From the NCBI GenBank assembly GCA_028753945.1, contig JAPNXP010000001.1, positions 11,646,501 to 11,710,500 on the forward strand: a stretch of DNA of 64,000 nucleotides, read 5' to 3'. The notes beneath the pieces are model-generated. The model did no database searches and was not told where the DNA came from. It saw only the letters and a program-made list of their open reading frames with translations. Positions 1-9,588 of this stretch are shown one piece after another. Numbering within the stretch: position 1 is the first letter of the stretch; the number at the start of each line of letters is the position of its first letter. The stretch is from Hexactinellida sp. DTS-2022. Taxonomy: Eukaryota > Porifera > Hexactinellida. A program made the position numbers and the translations under genes.

Positions 1-1130
1 AAGATCTCTCGAGTGACATACATTGGTGGCGCAAGTAGCACGGACCATCATTAGGCCTTCATAAAGCGAAATCCCTTGGTCTCCTTGGTCAGGAGCAAGC
101 GATCTAGAAGATTCGACTGGGCCTTTAGGGATCGTATGTCTCCTCGCCACAAGGCTGTGAGCCTGATGGGTATTATTTGCGAGTATCTTGATCATAGTAT
201 TAGTCTTAATAGTTAATATAGCCATACTACTGCCTTTCAAACCCTTTGTGAGCCGGACAGGTGTCAATGAATGGAAGTACATGGCAGTCGCGGTTGCGCA
301 TTTAACGTTAGAAGTCTCTCAGGATCGTAGAGAAGATAGGTATTTTCATGCAGCCCTTTTCTTCGATTAATAAACCACTGGAGCGTTTGTCTTCCTACCT
401 AGGCGCCTTAGCTGAACTCACTCAAATGAGCGGGACCTTCTCACCCTCCATGCTACAGCCGATGAGCAAGGTTGCACTTTATTTAATGACCTTGTGTCCC
501 CTGACATTATACTCCTGTGGGCGAACGAAGCTTTTCACACCAAACAAAATAGGCCAGTTTCGTCCATATTGTAGATATCTGGATAGTGGTACTTCTCTAG
601 GGTGACCTGAATCATGTTGATCCATTCAGTGATTTCTGGAAAGCCGCTTCCCTCACCCGAGGGGACAAGCTGTGGATACATTGAGGCTCGCTTCATCTCT
701 GTAACCATGAGGCATCCACATGGTTACAGAGATGAATGTTGAAGCATTCTTACGCCTTGCTTGGCTGCCAGCAGTGAAATATCTTTAAACTCTTTTCCTC
801 TGCGCGCATGTTGTGTTGCCAGAGCAATAAAGGAGCCTTTAAGTTCGTGTGTTTTCAGCAGCTTTATGTGGTTTTCTTTTGTTGGTGGGTCCCGCCGTAT
901 ACCTTCCGAATTCCGATGATGCTGTCATCCTAATGGAGATTGTAGGGCACAGACTGCTTAGATATTCCGAACATTCTAGCCAGCCCCGCCTCGGTCAGGC
1001 GGTACTTCTCAGCCATACTGAGAACCTCTGCATTGGTGTGGCATGGTTTGGTCAGAATTACTCCTCGATAATTATATGCAAATTAATTGGTCATAAAAAC
1101 CGACAAGTCAGAATAGCCTAAAGAAAATAC
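1..1130 (-). pseudogene. decayed pogo/Tigger-like DDE transposase
   Basis: Read on the minus strand, 541-600 encodes YPDIYNMDETGLFCL, the first-Asp signature (IYNMDETGLF) of pogo/Tigger/CENP-B-like transposases. About 100 bases further along, in another frame, comes SATLLIGCSMEGEKVPLI, matching the second part of the DDE core. Near 960 the same strand reads AGLARMFGISKQS, like the helix-turn-helix of this family. The pieces lie in different frames and are broken by in-frame stops, so the gene is dead. The other catalytic region would lie beyond the left window edge. Upstream, at 1422, is CAGTACACTCTCGCTATTCCG, which resembles a pogo-type terminal repeat and may be the element's right end. The small plus-strand open frames here are shadows of this remnant. 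Confidence 0.75.
692..736. repeat. 16-bp perfect hairpin inside the transposase remnant
   Basis: Arms 692-707 and 721-736 are perfect reverse complements separated by a 13-base loop. It is not explained by the coding remnant around it and may mark a small foldback duplication. Confidence 0.7.
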
Positions 1131-1577
1131 TATTAGTTTAACTTTGAAATTGCTAATAAAACAATATTGCACCAAAATGTGGTCAGAAAAAAAACAGTTT
1201 CGAATGTTGTACACTTGTCGATGATCTGATGTAAGTATCCATATTGATGTACACCAACCTATACCGTATTGTTTATTTTACGAATGTTTTTTTATATATT
1301 TTATTTTCGGGTGTCTATTTATATATCGGTTATTATGGTGGTTGGCGGAGACCGTATTATTTGCTGAAGTGATATGCGCTGTCAAAGGTTGAGAACCACT
1401 GGACTAACTAGTTTCCAACTACAGTACACTCTCGCTATTCCGAACAGGGGTGTTCCGATTCAAAAAAAATCTGTTCCGATTAGTGAAGTAATACATTTTC
1501 TCTAGGCCTTTATAAAATGAGACCCGATCATCCGAACCAAACTTGTCCAAACCTTTTTAATCCCAACTAACATATGT
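1131..1577. other. intergenic, end of pogo-like element
   Basis: AT-rich with no coding signal. It contains the CAGTACACTCTCGC terminal-repeat-like motif at 1422 and short CCGATT repeats (CTATTCCGAACA, TGTTCCGATT) typical of pogo-type ends. Confidence 0.5.
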
Positions 1578-1724
1578 CAGGGCCGTAGCCACTGGTCAGG
1601 TTGGTCAGGTTTCAACCTGACCACTTTTAGTTGGTTGGACAGGTTAACCTGAACCCTTGGCCCTGTTGGTACTGTATCCAGCCCGGTCTAACCTGACCAC
1701 TTTTAATTGGTGGCTACGGCACTG
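1578..1724. mobile_element. palindromic MITE (GGCCGTAGCCAC ends)
   Basis: The left end CAGGGCCGTAGCCACTGGTC pairs with the right end GGTGGCTACGGCACTG. Inside, the motif AACCTGACCACTTTTA occurs twice in direct orientation, so the element is part palindrome and part direct repeat. No coding capacity. Confidence 0.7.
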
Positions 1725-2300
1725 TATGTACGTATATAATAATACCTAAATAATTGTCTGAGACTTCTTTATTTATACTTCCATTGTAATATACAATTAT
1801 TTAATGTTTTTACCCCCAATTTATATAAAAAATAGTTTTGGATCCACTGTTTATCATTAAGTAGATATCCTTCGAAATCAAATAAATCATTTAAAAGTAA
1901 TACTTCTAAGTTCTAACCGTGTGAAAGATAGCAAAGTTGTGGAATAAGCATTTAATTGACTGTAGACAGTTAAATAGTATCCGTACATTCACCTTAAAAT
2001 ATTAATTATGCGTAGGCCAGTCAATAGAAAAAGGCAGAAAAGTCCAGAAAAGGGCGGTTTTTTCCGGAACCGGTCTTTTCTAGAAAAGGGCGTTTTTTTT
2101 CGAACACCGCATTCTATACATTAAGGAGATAGACCCGTACATTTGCATGAATAAATCAAACTGTTGTTTTACAGTTGTTTAACCTCCTAGCTATACTATG
2201 ACATGCTATCTACCCGAATCCGAAAGAAAAATTTCATTCGGAATTTTTTTAAAACCTTTTTGACGTCCCCCAAGGTCAAAATCATCCTCCTATAGAAAAT
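1725..2300. other. AT-rich intergenic DNA
   Basis: No gene seen. A local repeat of AGAAAAGGGCG around 2036-2100 is the only structure found. Confidence 0.5.
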
Positions 2301-3725
2301 TAAGGCAATGGTGGTCACAAAAAATTTGGGCCAGGGATTAGTTAAATACTTCAACTCGACAAATGCTTTTTCGTTATTTTGTACATTTGTTTAATAAAAT
2401 CCTTATTGAATAGTTACAATCAGCCTTCGTGTAGTATGGATTGTGTTCATTGTACACAAATTTAATAATATACGAACTAAATACATTTTCTATTTGAATT
2501 GTTAATTGGGAAAATAACTAATAAGGATTATAATATTAATTAGAAATTAACAATTATTAACTATATTTTGTTCATAATAAGCAGGCCTGACTCATTAGTA
2601 ATCTATTATGCTGAGTATACTAGTATTTGAACTGATGTTTAAAGGAACTGATATTGCGTGTCATTTATACATCTTGTTTTTACCCACCCATAATGTAAAA
2701 ATTTACATTGGTGGATATTAACTTAATGGGATTCTAAAAAATTTTTATTAATTGCCCTTTATTCCAATCAACTCTCACTTATTCTAAATACATATCAGTA
2801 TAATTTCTATCTGAATACGATGTCTTGTGTTGTGCCTCAGTGCCTGGCTGTACCTCCAATTACAGAGGAGAAGATTTCACGAAATTTTTTAATTTCCCCA
2901 AAGATGAGGAGCTTCGAGAAAAATGGTTCAAGGCTATTCCCAGACACAGAGAAGACTACCAAAACAACAAGATTCCAAGGGTTAGTAATTCTTACATTAA
3001 AATAATGATTTTTTCATCGAAACTCTGATTCAGTTACTATAATAATTTTATGAATTAAAAAGTACAAGTATTGATTATGCAATCTGAACCTCGTTATTGA
3101 AATTTTCCTTAGTTTGACCTCAAATAGACCTTATTTAACCGTGTAGGTAATAATTGATTAACAAGGTTCCACTTCAACTGTATTTTTGTATACATCTAGG
3201 TATGCATACTCCACTTTAAAGAGGAAGATATCGAAAAATCAATAAGATATTTTTATGGAAGTAAATATGTTGATGTACCTCGCCCAAAATATGCCGTATC
3301 TAAGTCTGCGATACCATGCATTTTCCCAAACTGTCCCAGCTACCTCTCTGACACCAGTGAAAGACCGAGGAGATTCTCAAGAGAACAGAAAGAAGTAACC
3401 CTGACTGAAACAGCAATGAAACTAAGCAGAGAAGAGAGTGCAACCACAACAGCTGAGTTTTCATTTTCATTAATTGCTAATATTATTGATAAATTGTCGT
3501 ACATTGACCTCTCCAATGGTTGGACTAGTCATATTCGGGATTTAAACTCCTTATATTTTCCAATCGTTTTAATATGATATTTAATTGACAATAATATGTT
3601 GTCAGGGTGATGAGGGTAGCTAAAATTAATGGAAAAATTGAACAAATTACCATTTTAGAAAATGTTGGGTTTGAAGTACTTAACCAATCCCTGGTCCAAA
3701 TTTTTACTGACCACCATTGCCTTAG
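2301..3725 (+). mobile_element. P-element-like transposon remnant with THAP gene
   Basis: The two ends are inverted copies of each other. The left end (from TAAGGCAATGGTGGTCA through CCAGGGATTAGTTAAATACTTCAA) matches the reverse complement of the right end at about 80 percent over some 60 bases. The THAP-domain reading frame lies between them. THAP domains are the DNA-binding modules of P-element transposases, so an internally deleted or THAP-only derivative of a P-like element fits best. No catalytic domain is present. I found no clear target-site duplication, so the outer boundaries are approximate. Confidence 0.65.
2820..3577 (+). pseudogene. THAP-domain protein, frame-broken near its start
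   Basis: Two exons, 2820-2980 and 3200-3577, flank an intron with donor GTTAGT and acceptor CTAG. The fused frame shows a THAP zinc finger: the GC-TSNYRG start, KFFNFPKDEELREKW, then after the intron VCILHF (C-x2-H) and AIPCIFP (the AVPTIF-like box). The ATG at 2820 gives MSCVVP and then leaves the THAP frame. An 8-base tandem duplication (GTGCCTCA followed by GTGCCT) lies exactly at the break, and the frame downstream has no ATG of its own. About 126 residues follow in exon 2, ending at a stop. The zinc ligands are present but the start is disrupted, so I call it a recently broken gene. Confidence 0.7.
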
Positions 3726-3727
3726 AT

Positions 3728-3869
3728 AGTGGTTCCCAACCTGGGGTCCACGGACGCCTGTAGGGGGTCCACAGAATGTATTACGGACAATGGGAGGGGG
3801 TCCACAGAATGTCTAATATTTACTGTAGGGGGTCCACGACTCTAGGGTTGAAAAAGGTTGGGAATCGCT
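3728..3869. mobile_element. hAT-type MITE
   Basis: Ends AGTGGTTCCCAACCTGGGG and AAAAAGGTTGGGAATCGCT are inverted and match the widespread hAT/Charlie end CAGTGGTTCCCAACC. Internally GGGGGTCCACAGAATGT is repeated. It abuts the right end of the THAP element. Confidence 0.75.
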
Positions 3870-3994
3870 CCCTTTGTGTATAGAATGCTATGGATATACC
3901 TATTCTGCTTATCATCTAAAACTTGTCTCAATCTAGGGATATAAGTTATTGAACCGCTCTGTTATTTAGTATGCAAACTCACTGGTTAGTAATA

Positions 3995-4136
3995 CAGTAG
4001 AACCTCGTTTGTACGACACGGTTAATACGAACAACAGTTCCACAAGATCAGGTCTATTCAATTTCAATGGGACTACTCCGGATAAAGCGAACATATTTTA
4101 CCGTCCTTTGGTGTTCATATTAACGAGGTTCTACTG
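3995..4136. mobile_element. pogo-type MITE
   Basis: CAGTAGAACCTCGTTTGTACG at the left and TATTAACGAGGTTCTACTG at the right are inverted repeats flanked by TA on both sides. It is the clearest small copy of a CAGTAGAACCTCGTTAATACG family that recurs across the window (10971, 6487, 50256, 62861 and others). Confidence 0.85.
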
Positions 4137-4315
4137 TAGTTTGTTACCAAATGGTATCAAAGTTTATACTATATCTGGGGTGTCTATTGTATGAGCCTCT
4201 AGACTCGAGTCTAGATAATATCTTGATTATCTTAAAATTAAAACTGTACTTGCACTATTGGATAAATCTATCGTCTGCTCTCTTTCTGTATACCAGATAT
4301 AAATATAAGAAGTTA
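4137..4315. other. spacer between MITEs
   Basis: No coding signal. TCTAGACTCGAGTCTAGA around 4198-4214 is a short palindrome. Confidence 0.4.
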
Positions 4316-5070
4316 CCGTATTTCCCCGAATAAGCGCCGGGGGCTTGAATAAGCGCCGGGTCAATAAAAATGACATTGGCATGATAATATTTACACAGAT
4401 TAGTTGATCACTAATATAATTCCATTGATTTTGGCAACTTCGGCAAGTATACTGTTGGTAGAAACCATTAGAACCGACCTAAATACAGTGCAACCTCTAT
4501 AAGTGGGGTCTCTATAAATGGGGAACCTCTATAAGTGGGGAATTTTTTTACCATATTCGTATATATCCATACAAATGAACCTCTATAAGCGGGGAAGTGG
4601 GGAATGGGGGACCATAAATTTCAAGGAGTTTTTATCTGCATACAAAACAACCTCCATAAATGGGGGGAATGGACAAATCCTAACATGATTCTTATAAAAT
4701 AATACAATATTTCCAATAAATCGACTCTAAAGTTCTACAGAAAAAATATTTTCGATTGATCTGATGTTTTTAGAAGAAATCACCTAGTGTAGATCAGCAG
4801 TTAACTAAATTGTCATAATATACAAATCATAACTATAACGTGCATTAATGTGTGTGTTATATGAATACTTTGTATAATATAGCATATATAATGTTTTTCC
4901 AATTGAATTTTATAACCGGGGAATGGGGGGCAATTGAAATTTTCCCCGTCCCATGCTCCCCACTTATAGAGGTTCCACTGTATTATATTCTGGATTCTTC
5001 ACGAAAATTTCAGGATAATTTTGGCCTACGAAAACAATAAGCGCCGGGGCGCTTATTCGGGGAAATACGG
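4316..5070. mobile_element. MITE with CCGTATTTCCCCGAATAAGC ends
   Basis: The left end CCGTATTTCCCCGAATAAGC and right end GCTTATTCGGGGAAATACGG are near-perfect inverted repeats, with TA flanks. The motif AAGCGCCGGG repeats just inside each end. The element has been split by a second MITE at 4486-4980. A diverged relative is at 50550-50791. Confidence 0.85.
4486..4980. mobile_element. MITE (CAGTGCAACCTCTATAAGTG) nested in the 4316-5070 element
   Basis: Begins CAGTGCAACCTCTATAAGTG and ends CACTTATAGAGGTTCCACTG, with TA on both sides. Subterminal CTCTATAAGTGGGG units are repeated. It lies wholly inside the larger MITE, so it inserted later. Confidence 0.85.
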
Positions 5071-5508
5071 TACTTATATAGAGCTCAGCTCTAATAGAGT
5101 TCAGCTCTAATAGAGTTCAGTTTTTCAGTATGTGTATTCAGGTACTGAGAAAGGTCAGTATTCCCCAAGCTTTGAAATTGACCTTTAGAAAGTAAGCCTG
5201 GGCTTTTAGTATGGGAAAAAATCTGAACTCTACGAAGCTCAGCTCTAATAAGCATTCTCTAAATATAATTCATTCATTAATTAACCCTATACAAACGACG
5301 GATAATACGAACAAATTTCGCGGTCCCCTGATACCTAACTAGACTCTACAGTATACTTACTACTACATATTACTGTTGGTTGGGCTAGCACTAATAGCAA
5401 TAGGAATGACTACTCTCGACAAGTTGCAGATAATGGGTATCCGCAGCTTCCACCCGATGCAGGAGAGCAACATAAAGTTCGAGTCTCCGATCACTTAATG
5501 AGAAAGCT
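5071..5508. other. intergenic with short tandem repeat
   Basis: AGCTCTAATAGAGTTC is repeated in tandem about 5090-5122, with a stray copy near 5235. A degraded pogo-type end (ACGGATAATACGAAC to GACTCTACAG) lies at about 5295-5350. No gene seen. Confidence 0.5.
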
Positions 5509-6390
5509 ATGAGTTTATTTCAAACCATAAGTGACCGAAGTGCGAATTTCTCTTTACATGAATTTGATCGTCTCAGAAACGAACACTCCGTTTTAGAAAA
5601 CGAATACACTTCAATGCAGCGACATTACACGCCGGAAAACAAGGAATTAGCTCTGCAGCGTGATGCGAAAGAAACCATTATAAACTTACAGGGTGTATCC
5701 AATGAAACATACGTGTCTACTCTACACAAGAAAATGGCTCACAACCTGATTGCATTTTTCCATTCGATATTTCTGAATTTGTATCCGAGTCAAACGAAGG
5801 CCACACGTCTCCTCTCCTAAACCCTGACGAAATACAGCCTTTAGCCGTCTCGATCGAAGAAGGCGACATTATTAATACAGGATCCACACTCGGAAGGTGT
5901 TTACGTGTTCAGTTAAGTTGAGGATAGGAGATTTAGGAATCAACCTAAATTTAGGTTGATTCCTAAATCTCCTGTCCTCAACTTAACTGAACACGTAATC
6001 GTCCCCGAAAACTCTATTACACCACCAGTTCCAACTAGTGATGTTTCACCTCCAAATGAACCTTTCCCAGAAGTTATATTACCATCCACACACACAAATG
6101 ATAAAACCTTGGAATTAAACAATTTTCTATTGATTCCATCCCGACAAATCAACTCGAAATATTATTTCTTATTCTGGTCTCTACTTCAATTCGAGAGACT
6201 CTCGTGTATGGTATATTTTCCATGTATTACGTCATGTATGTTAACAAGAACCCTCCAAACCGTCTCAAATAGTCCATTCAATCCTAGCTGTGCTAATTGC
6301 TAGTTCAGCCAACAGCACTCGCATCCGAGATTCGCCCCAGAAACTCGGCACTCAAATTCAGATGATTAATGATGCCCTGTAAGTTTATAG
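5509..6390 (+). pseudogene. coding-like block with shifted frames, unidentified
   Basis: An ATG at 5509 opens a 103-codon frame with a heptad-like start (LHEFDRLRNEHSVLENEY) suggesting a short coiled coil. From about 5757 the coherent reading moves to another frame (FPFDISEFVSES...EIQPLAVSIEEGD) that ends at TGA in the palindrome at 5901-5998. Beyond it a Pro/Thr-rich stretch reads open (PENSITPPVPTSDVSPPNEP), and near 6330 QKLGTQIQMINDAL runs into a possible donor GTAAGT. No single frame spans the block and I recognise no family. It could be a decayed gene, a spliced gene with unseen introns, or chance. Confidence 0.3.
5901..5998. repeat. 98-bp near-perfect palindrome
   Basis: Arms 5901-5949 and 5950-5998 are reverse complements with one mismatch and no spacer. 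It has no transposon-like ends and lies inside coding-like sequence. Confidence 0.9.
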
Positions 6391-6486
6391 CATTTTTATT
6401 TTAATATGCTGATTACAATTTGTTATTTATGTAGTATATCTATTAAACAGCCTTTGGCGACAAAATTGTTTTATTTTTCAGTTAAT

Positions 6487-6760
6487 TACAGTTGAACCTC
6501 GTTAGTACGAACACCAAGGACCCGCCAAAATGTGATTGCCTTATCCGGAATTCGTATTAACCGGTGTCACTTGTATTAAAATCCAAAATTGCAGCTGTGC
6601 CGACTCATGCTCCTTTGGTGGCACTATATTTTGGTGGTGGTTTATTGATAGTGCCTCCAAAGGAACATGCGGTCAGCACAGCTGCAATTTTTTATTGGTC
6701 CGTGGATCGTCCACAGAAGAGAGTTTTTTTAACTAAGAACTGACATTTTCAGGGCAGGTG
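6487..6760. mobile_element. pogo-type MITE end interrupted by a hairpin MITE
   Basis: CAGTTGAACCTCGTTAGTACG at 6490 opens a pogo-type MITE. Its internal TATCCGGAATTCGTATTAAC follows, but after about 90 bases the sequence is replaced by the hairpin element at 6579-6690 and no matching right end is seen. Confidence 0.65.
6579..6690. mobile_element. 112-bp hairpin MITE (ATCCAAAATTGCAGCTGTGC)
   Basis: ATCCAAAATTGCAGCTGTGC at the left and GCTGCAATTTTTTATTGG at the right are inverted, with TTTGGTGGCACTAT and ATAGTGCCTCCAAA as an inner pair. The same element occurs four more times inside the 12.6-18.4 kb array. Confidence 0.8.
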
Positions 6761-7452
6761 TCTCATGGGTTACAGATGTGCACCTGGGGTCACGATTTTG
6801 TATCACATTTTTTATCACACATTTTATACCTGTTTAATGTTAGAAAAAGAACAATAAATTGTGCGCGAATATTCAAATTATATGCATTCTATAGAGAATT
6901 TAATTCTACACCTTTCAGATGAACGAATTTTAAATTGGGTTTCGTTTGTGCCACAATTGAGTTGCAAGTTTCCTTTGTTTACTAACACTTCAGTTCAATT
7001 GAAAGTGTTAACAATTTAATCAAATTCCACTATTCAGTCAAAGATTCCACTCAATTCCACTGTTCAGTCGATTTTAGAAAATCCACTCGATTCCACCGTT
7101 CAGCCAATTCCACTAAAATTTACTACCAGCTACCCGCCCTCCACCCTTGGTCTCCCTCCGCACCAGTATGCCCACTACCTGCCGCCTCCTCACGGCACTC
7201 CGCACCACATTCCAATCTACCCCGGCTGTTGTTTACTTATATTGTCAATAACAACAACAAATAGACATAATAGAAATTTGCGAGTGTAAAATTCGTATTC
7301 AGCATACTGTTTACCAAATATTCACACTTAGAAGTGAACAAATAACTGGAATAGATCTGGGCGTGACCTACGTAGGTCACGACCATTGTTATCTTTTTCG
7401 TTATCTACTTATAGAGCTTTTTATTATTATAATACCTTTTTTGCCACCAATT
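6761..7452. other. intergenic, AT-rich
   Basis: No gene seen. 7000-7125 has diverged repeats of TTCCACTGTTCAGTC. 7225-7345 resembles, in reverse orientation, part of the GTAAACAAGTATGCTGAA repeat at 59.4-59.8 kb. Confidence 0.4.
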
Positions 7453-7672
7453 GGGTTAATTTTTACACGCCTTATTTTTACTTGTCTTAATTTTTACACG
7501 CCTTAATTTTACTTGTCTTAATTTTTACACGCCTTAATTTTTTTCTATCTAATAAAATTATTACTAGCCTTAATTTTTTTTGTTTCACTCCTGAATTATC
7601 TTACTATTTTTTCTTAAAAATAAAAAAAAACAAGGCTTATGGCGAGTAAAAAAATTAAGGCGTGTAAAACCC
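7453..7672. mobile_element. MITE with internal minisatellite
   Basis: Starts GGGTTAATTTTTACACGCCTT and ends TTAAGGCGTGTAAAACCCTG, inverted relative to each other. Inside, a unit of about 29 bases containing CTTGTCTTAATTTTTACACG repeats roughly three times. Confidence 0.75.
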
Positions 7673-8004
7673 TGTGACCGGTATGAAGGCGAACGGGCCT
7701 TCATAGTGGACTGTAGCAGTCTGGTGGCGCAGAAGTCATCTGCCAGGAGAGCATAGAGCTGGCGGAGTCCGAGCTCCAGCTGCTGACTACTAACTTGGAG
7801 CAAAGGAATGTGGCTTCTCTAGCTGAGAATTTGATCGATTTACTGGAAACCCAGGCTCAAGGAAAGTCTAACTTTCAAATGATTTTGATTACCCACGACC
7901 AGAAATTCGCACACACAGAATTTGTGGAGCATTACTGGCGATTGACGAAAACCGACAACTACTCCCAAATAACTAAACTAGCTTTCTCCCACAACTCTTA
8001 TTGA
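7673..8004 (+). pseudogene. RAD50-like C-terminal fragment
   Basis: From 7783 the frame reads TTNLEQRNVASLAENLIDLL, then NFQMILITHDQKFA, then HYWRLTKTDNYSQITK, ending at a stop. RAD50 family members have TTNLD-x2-N-x-SLA, then QLLVITHDE-F, then a Y-R-x-K tail, so this is its C-terminal ATPase lobe: D-loop and the ITHD histidine. Just upstream, residues resembling the signature loop (C-S-S, then GGAQK) are seen only by changing frame. The Walker B stretch before TTNL is missing, and a TAG stop lies in the same frame at 7714. No further RAD50 exon is visible. It is a broken fragment, directly abutting a MITE. Confidence 0.6.
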
Positions 8005-8264
8005 GTGCCTTTTGTTATTTATCCACCTTGTTTCGTATTGAATTGTCCTTTGATAGTAAATTGTATTAGAAAGTAGATGATACAGATATACTATTTATAT
8101 ATGGGGTAGGAACTCAAAGTCTAGATTTAATTGATTTAATTATTAACTGCTGCTTGAGTGGTTAATTAGTACATACACATAGACAAAACAGAATATGTGT
8201 ATAGCTAACACTATAAGACACTGATATGTGTGGGCGTCTGGGCGACGACGATTAATATATTAAA

Positions 8265-8400
8265 GGGCTTGACATAAATCATTGATTTTTATTTTTAATC
8301 AAAATCATTCAAAAATTAGTGATGTAAAAATCAATCAAAATCAAATCATTCAAAATGTGAGATTGAAAAAATCATTCATCAAATCATTTCCAATTACGAT
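8265..8400. repeat. AT-rich element with AAATCATTGATTTTTA motifs
   Basis: Starts GGGCTTGACATAAATCATTG. Its right part is, in reverse complement, very similar to 9000-9065. The dense ATGATTTGATTTTGATTGAT motif makes it nearly self-complementary. Confidence 0.5.
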
Positions 8401-8583
8401 GATATAATTAGTATTTTTTGTTACTCCCGTGTCCCAAAGATAAAGATGTTCTTTTAACTAATGTACACACAATAACATATTTTAATAGGTGATCTAAGAA
8501 TCTTAATCAATATAATAGTTATAATAACAAATCACTTTGGTTATTTGGACCTGGGGAATTAAAATACATGTTCCTATAAATTA

Positions 8584-8770
8584 CAGTCGAAATCGGGGTT
8601 TTTTGCCACGGGTTTTTTTGCCTTATCGGGTTATTTTGCCTCCTTGCTTCTCCTTGTTTCTTCATAACCTCATAGAACTGTATATAGTTAAATACGGGGT
8701 TTTTTGCGTATCGGGTATTTTTGCCTCTTTTTCCATGCATTTAGGGGGGCAAAAAACCCAGTTTCGACTG
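8584..8770. mobile_element. MITE (CAGTCGAAATCGGGG ends)
   Basis: CAGTCGAAATCGGGGTTTTTTGCC on the left pairs with GGCAAAAAACCCAGTTTCGACTG on the right, with TA at both flanks. Subterminal GGGTTTTTTTGCC repeats are present. Confidence 0.85.
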
Positions 8771-8929
8771 TAGTAATCCTTTTCAGATGTACCTATTAAA
8801 AGGTCAAAATAACTCATTCCGAGGAGACTAATAAGCGGAGTCGATAGTAATAGTATATACGTTAGTACATTTGACCCATTAAACCGGAGCAATCTAAGAC
8901 TATTGGTATTGGGTTTGTTCCTGGCAGGG

Positions 8930-9075
8930 CTTTACATAAATCATTTTGATGATTTTTAAAAAAATCAATTCAATGATTTATGATTGATCTTTGGCTAACA
9001 TTCAATGATTTGATGATTGATTTTCCATCTCATTTTTAGAATGATTTGATTTTGATTGATTTATGAAATACATAT
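8930..9075. repeat. second copy of the AAATCATTGATTT element
   Basis: Starts CAGGGCTTTACATAAATCAT, like the copy at 8265, and ends TTGATTGATTTATG, inverted to its start. Confidence 0.5.
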
Positions 9076-9349
9076 TTCAATACAATCATGAAGTGCCCCC
9101 GGAAAAGGGCAGTAAATTTGAAAAAAACACTTATGACCATATATGGAACACTGCAGGCCAATTTATGGTCAGCTTCTATATTCAAGAGACAGAAATTCTA
9201 AAGAGATTCTACACTTCTAGACTCTAGTGCCACCAATTGTTAAATTTAGGACTTTTGAGAGTGAGTCCCTAATCATAAACTAAGGTTAGAATTAATTAAC
9301 CACTAAATACTGATCTACGTAATACGTATATGATATATGTTTACTAATA

Positions 9350-9516
9350 CAGTTGAAAGTTGAAACCGGATATTTTTAACAATCGGATATATTTAACACA
9401 TTTTCTTGTAAATAATTAATTATTGTTGTTGTTGTAAAATCGGGTATTTTTAACAATCGGATATTTTTAACAAATTTTCGTGAAAAGAATGTGTTAAAAA
9501 TATCCGGTTTCAACTG
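9350..9516. mobile_element. MITE (GTTGAAACCGGATATTTTTAAC)
   Basis: The left GTTGAAACCGGATATTTTTA and right TAAAAATATCCGGTTTCAAC are inverted, and AATCGGATATTTTTAAC repeats inside. It ends about 70 bases upstream of the first NHL gene. Confidence 0.8.
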
Positions 9517-9588
9517 TAGTACCAAAGGTGCTAGGTAAACGCTGATAAGTGAGTTAATAGCGTAGGCTAATAATAGAGTTGTTGTAGA

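Noticed and set aside
1..1130. Small plus-strand genes at 188, 348 and 849
   Set aside because: The minus strand carries a recognisable pogo transposase through the same bases.
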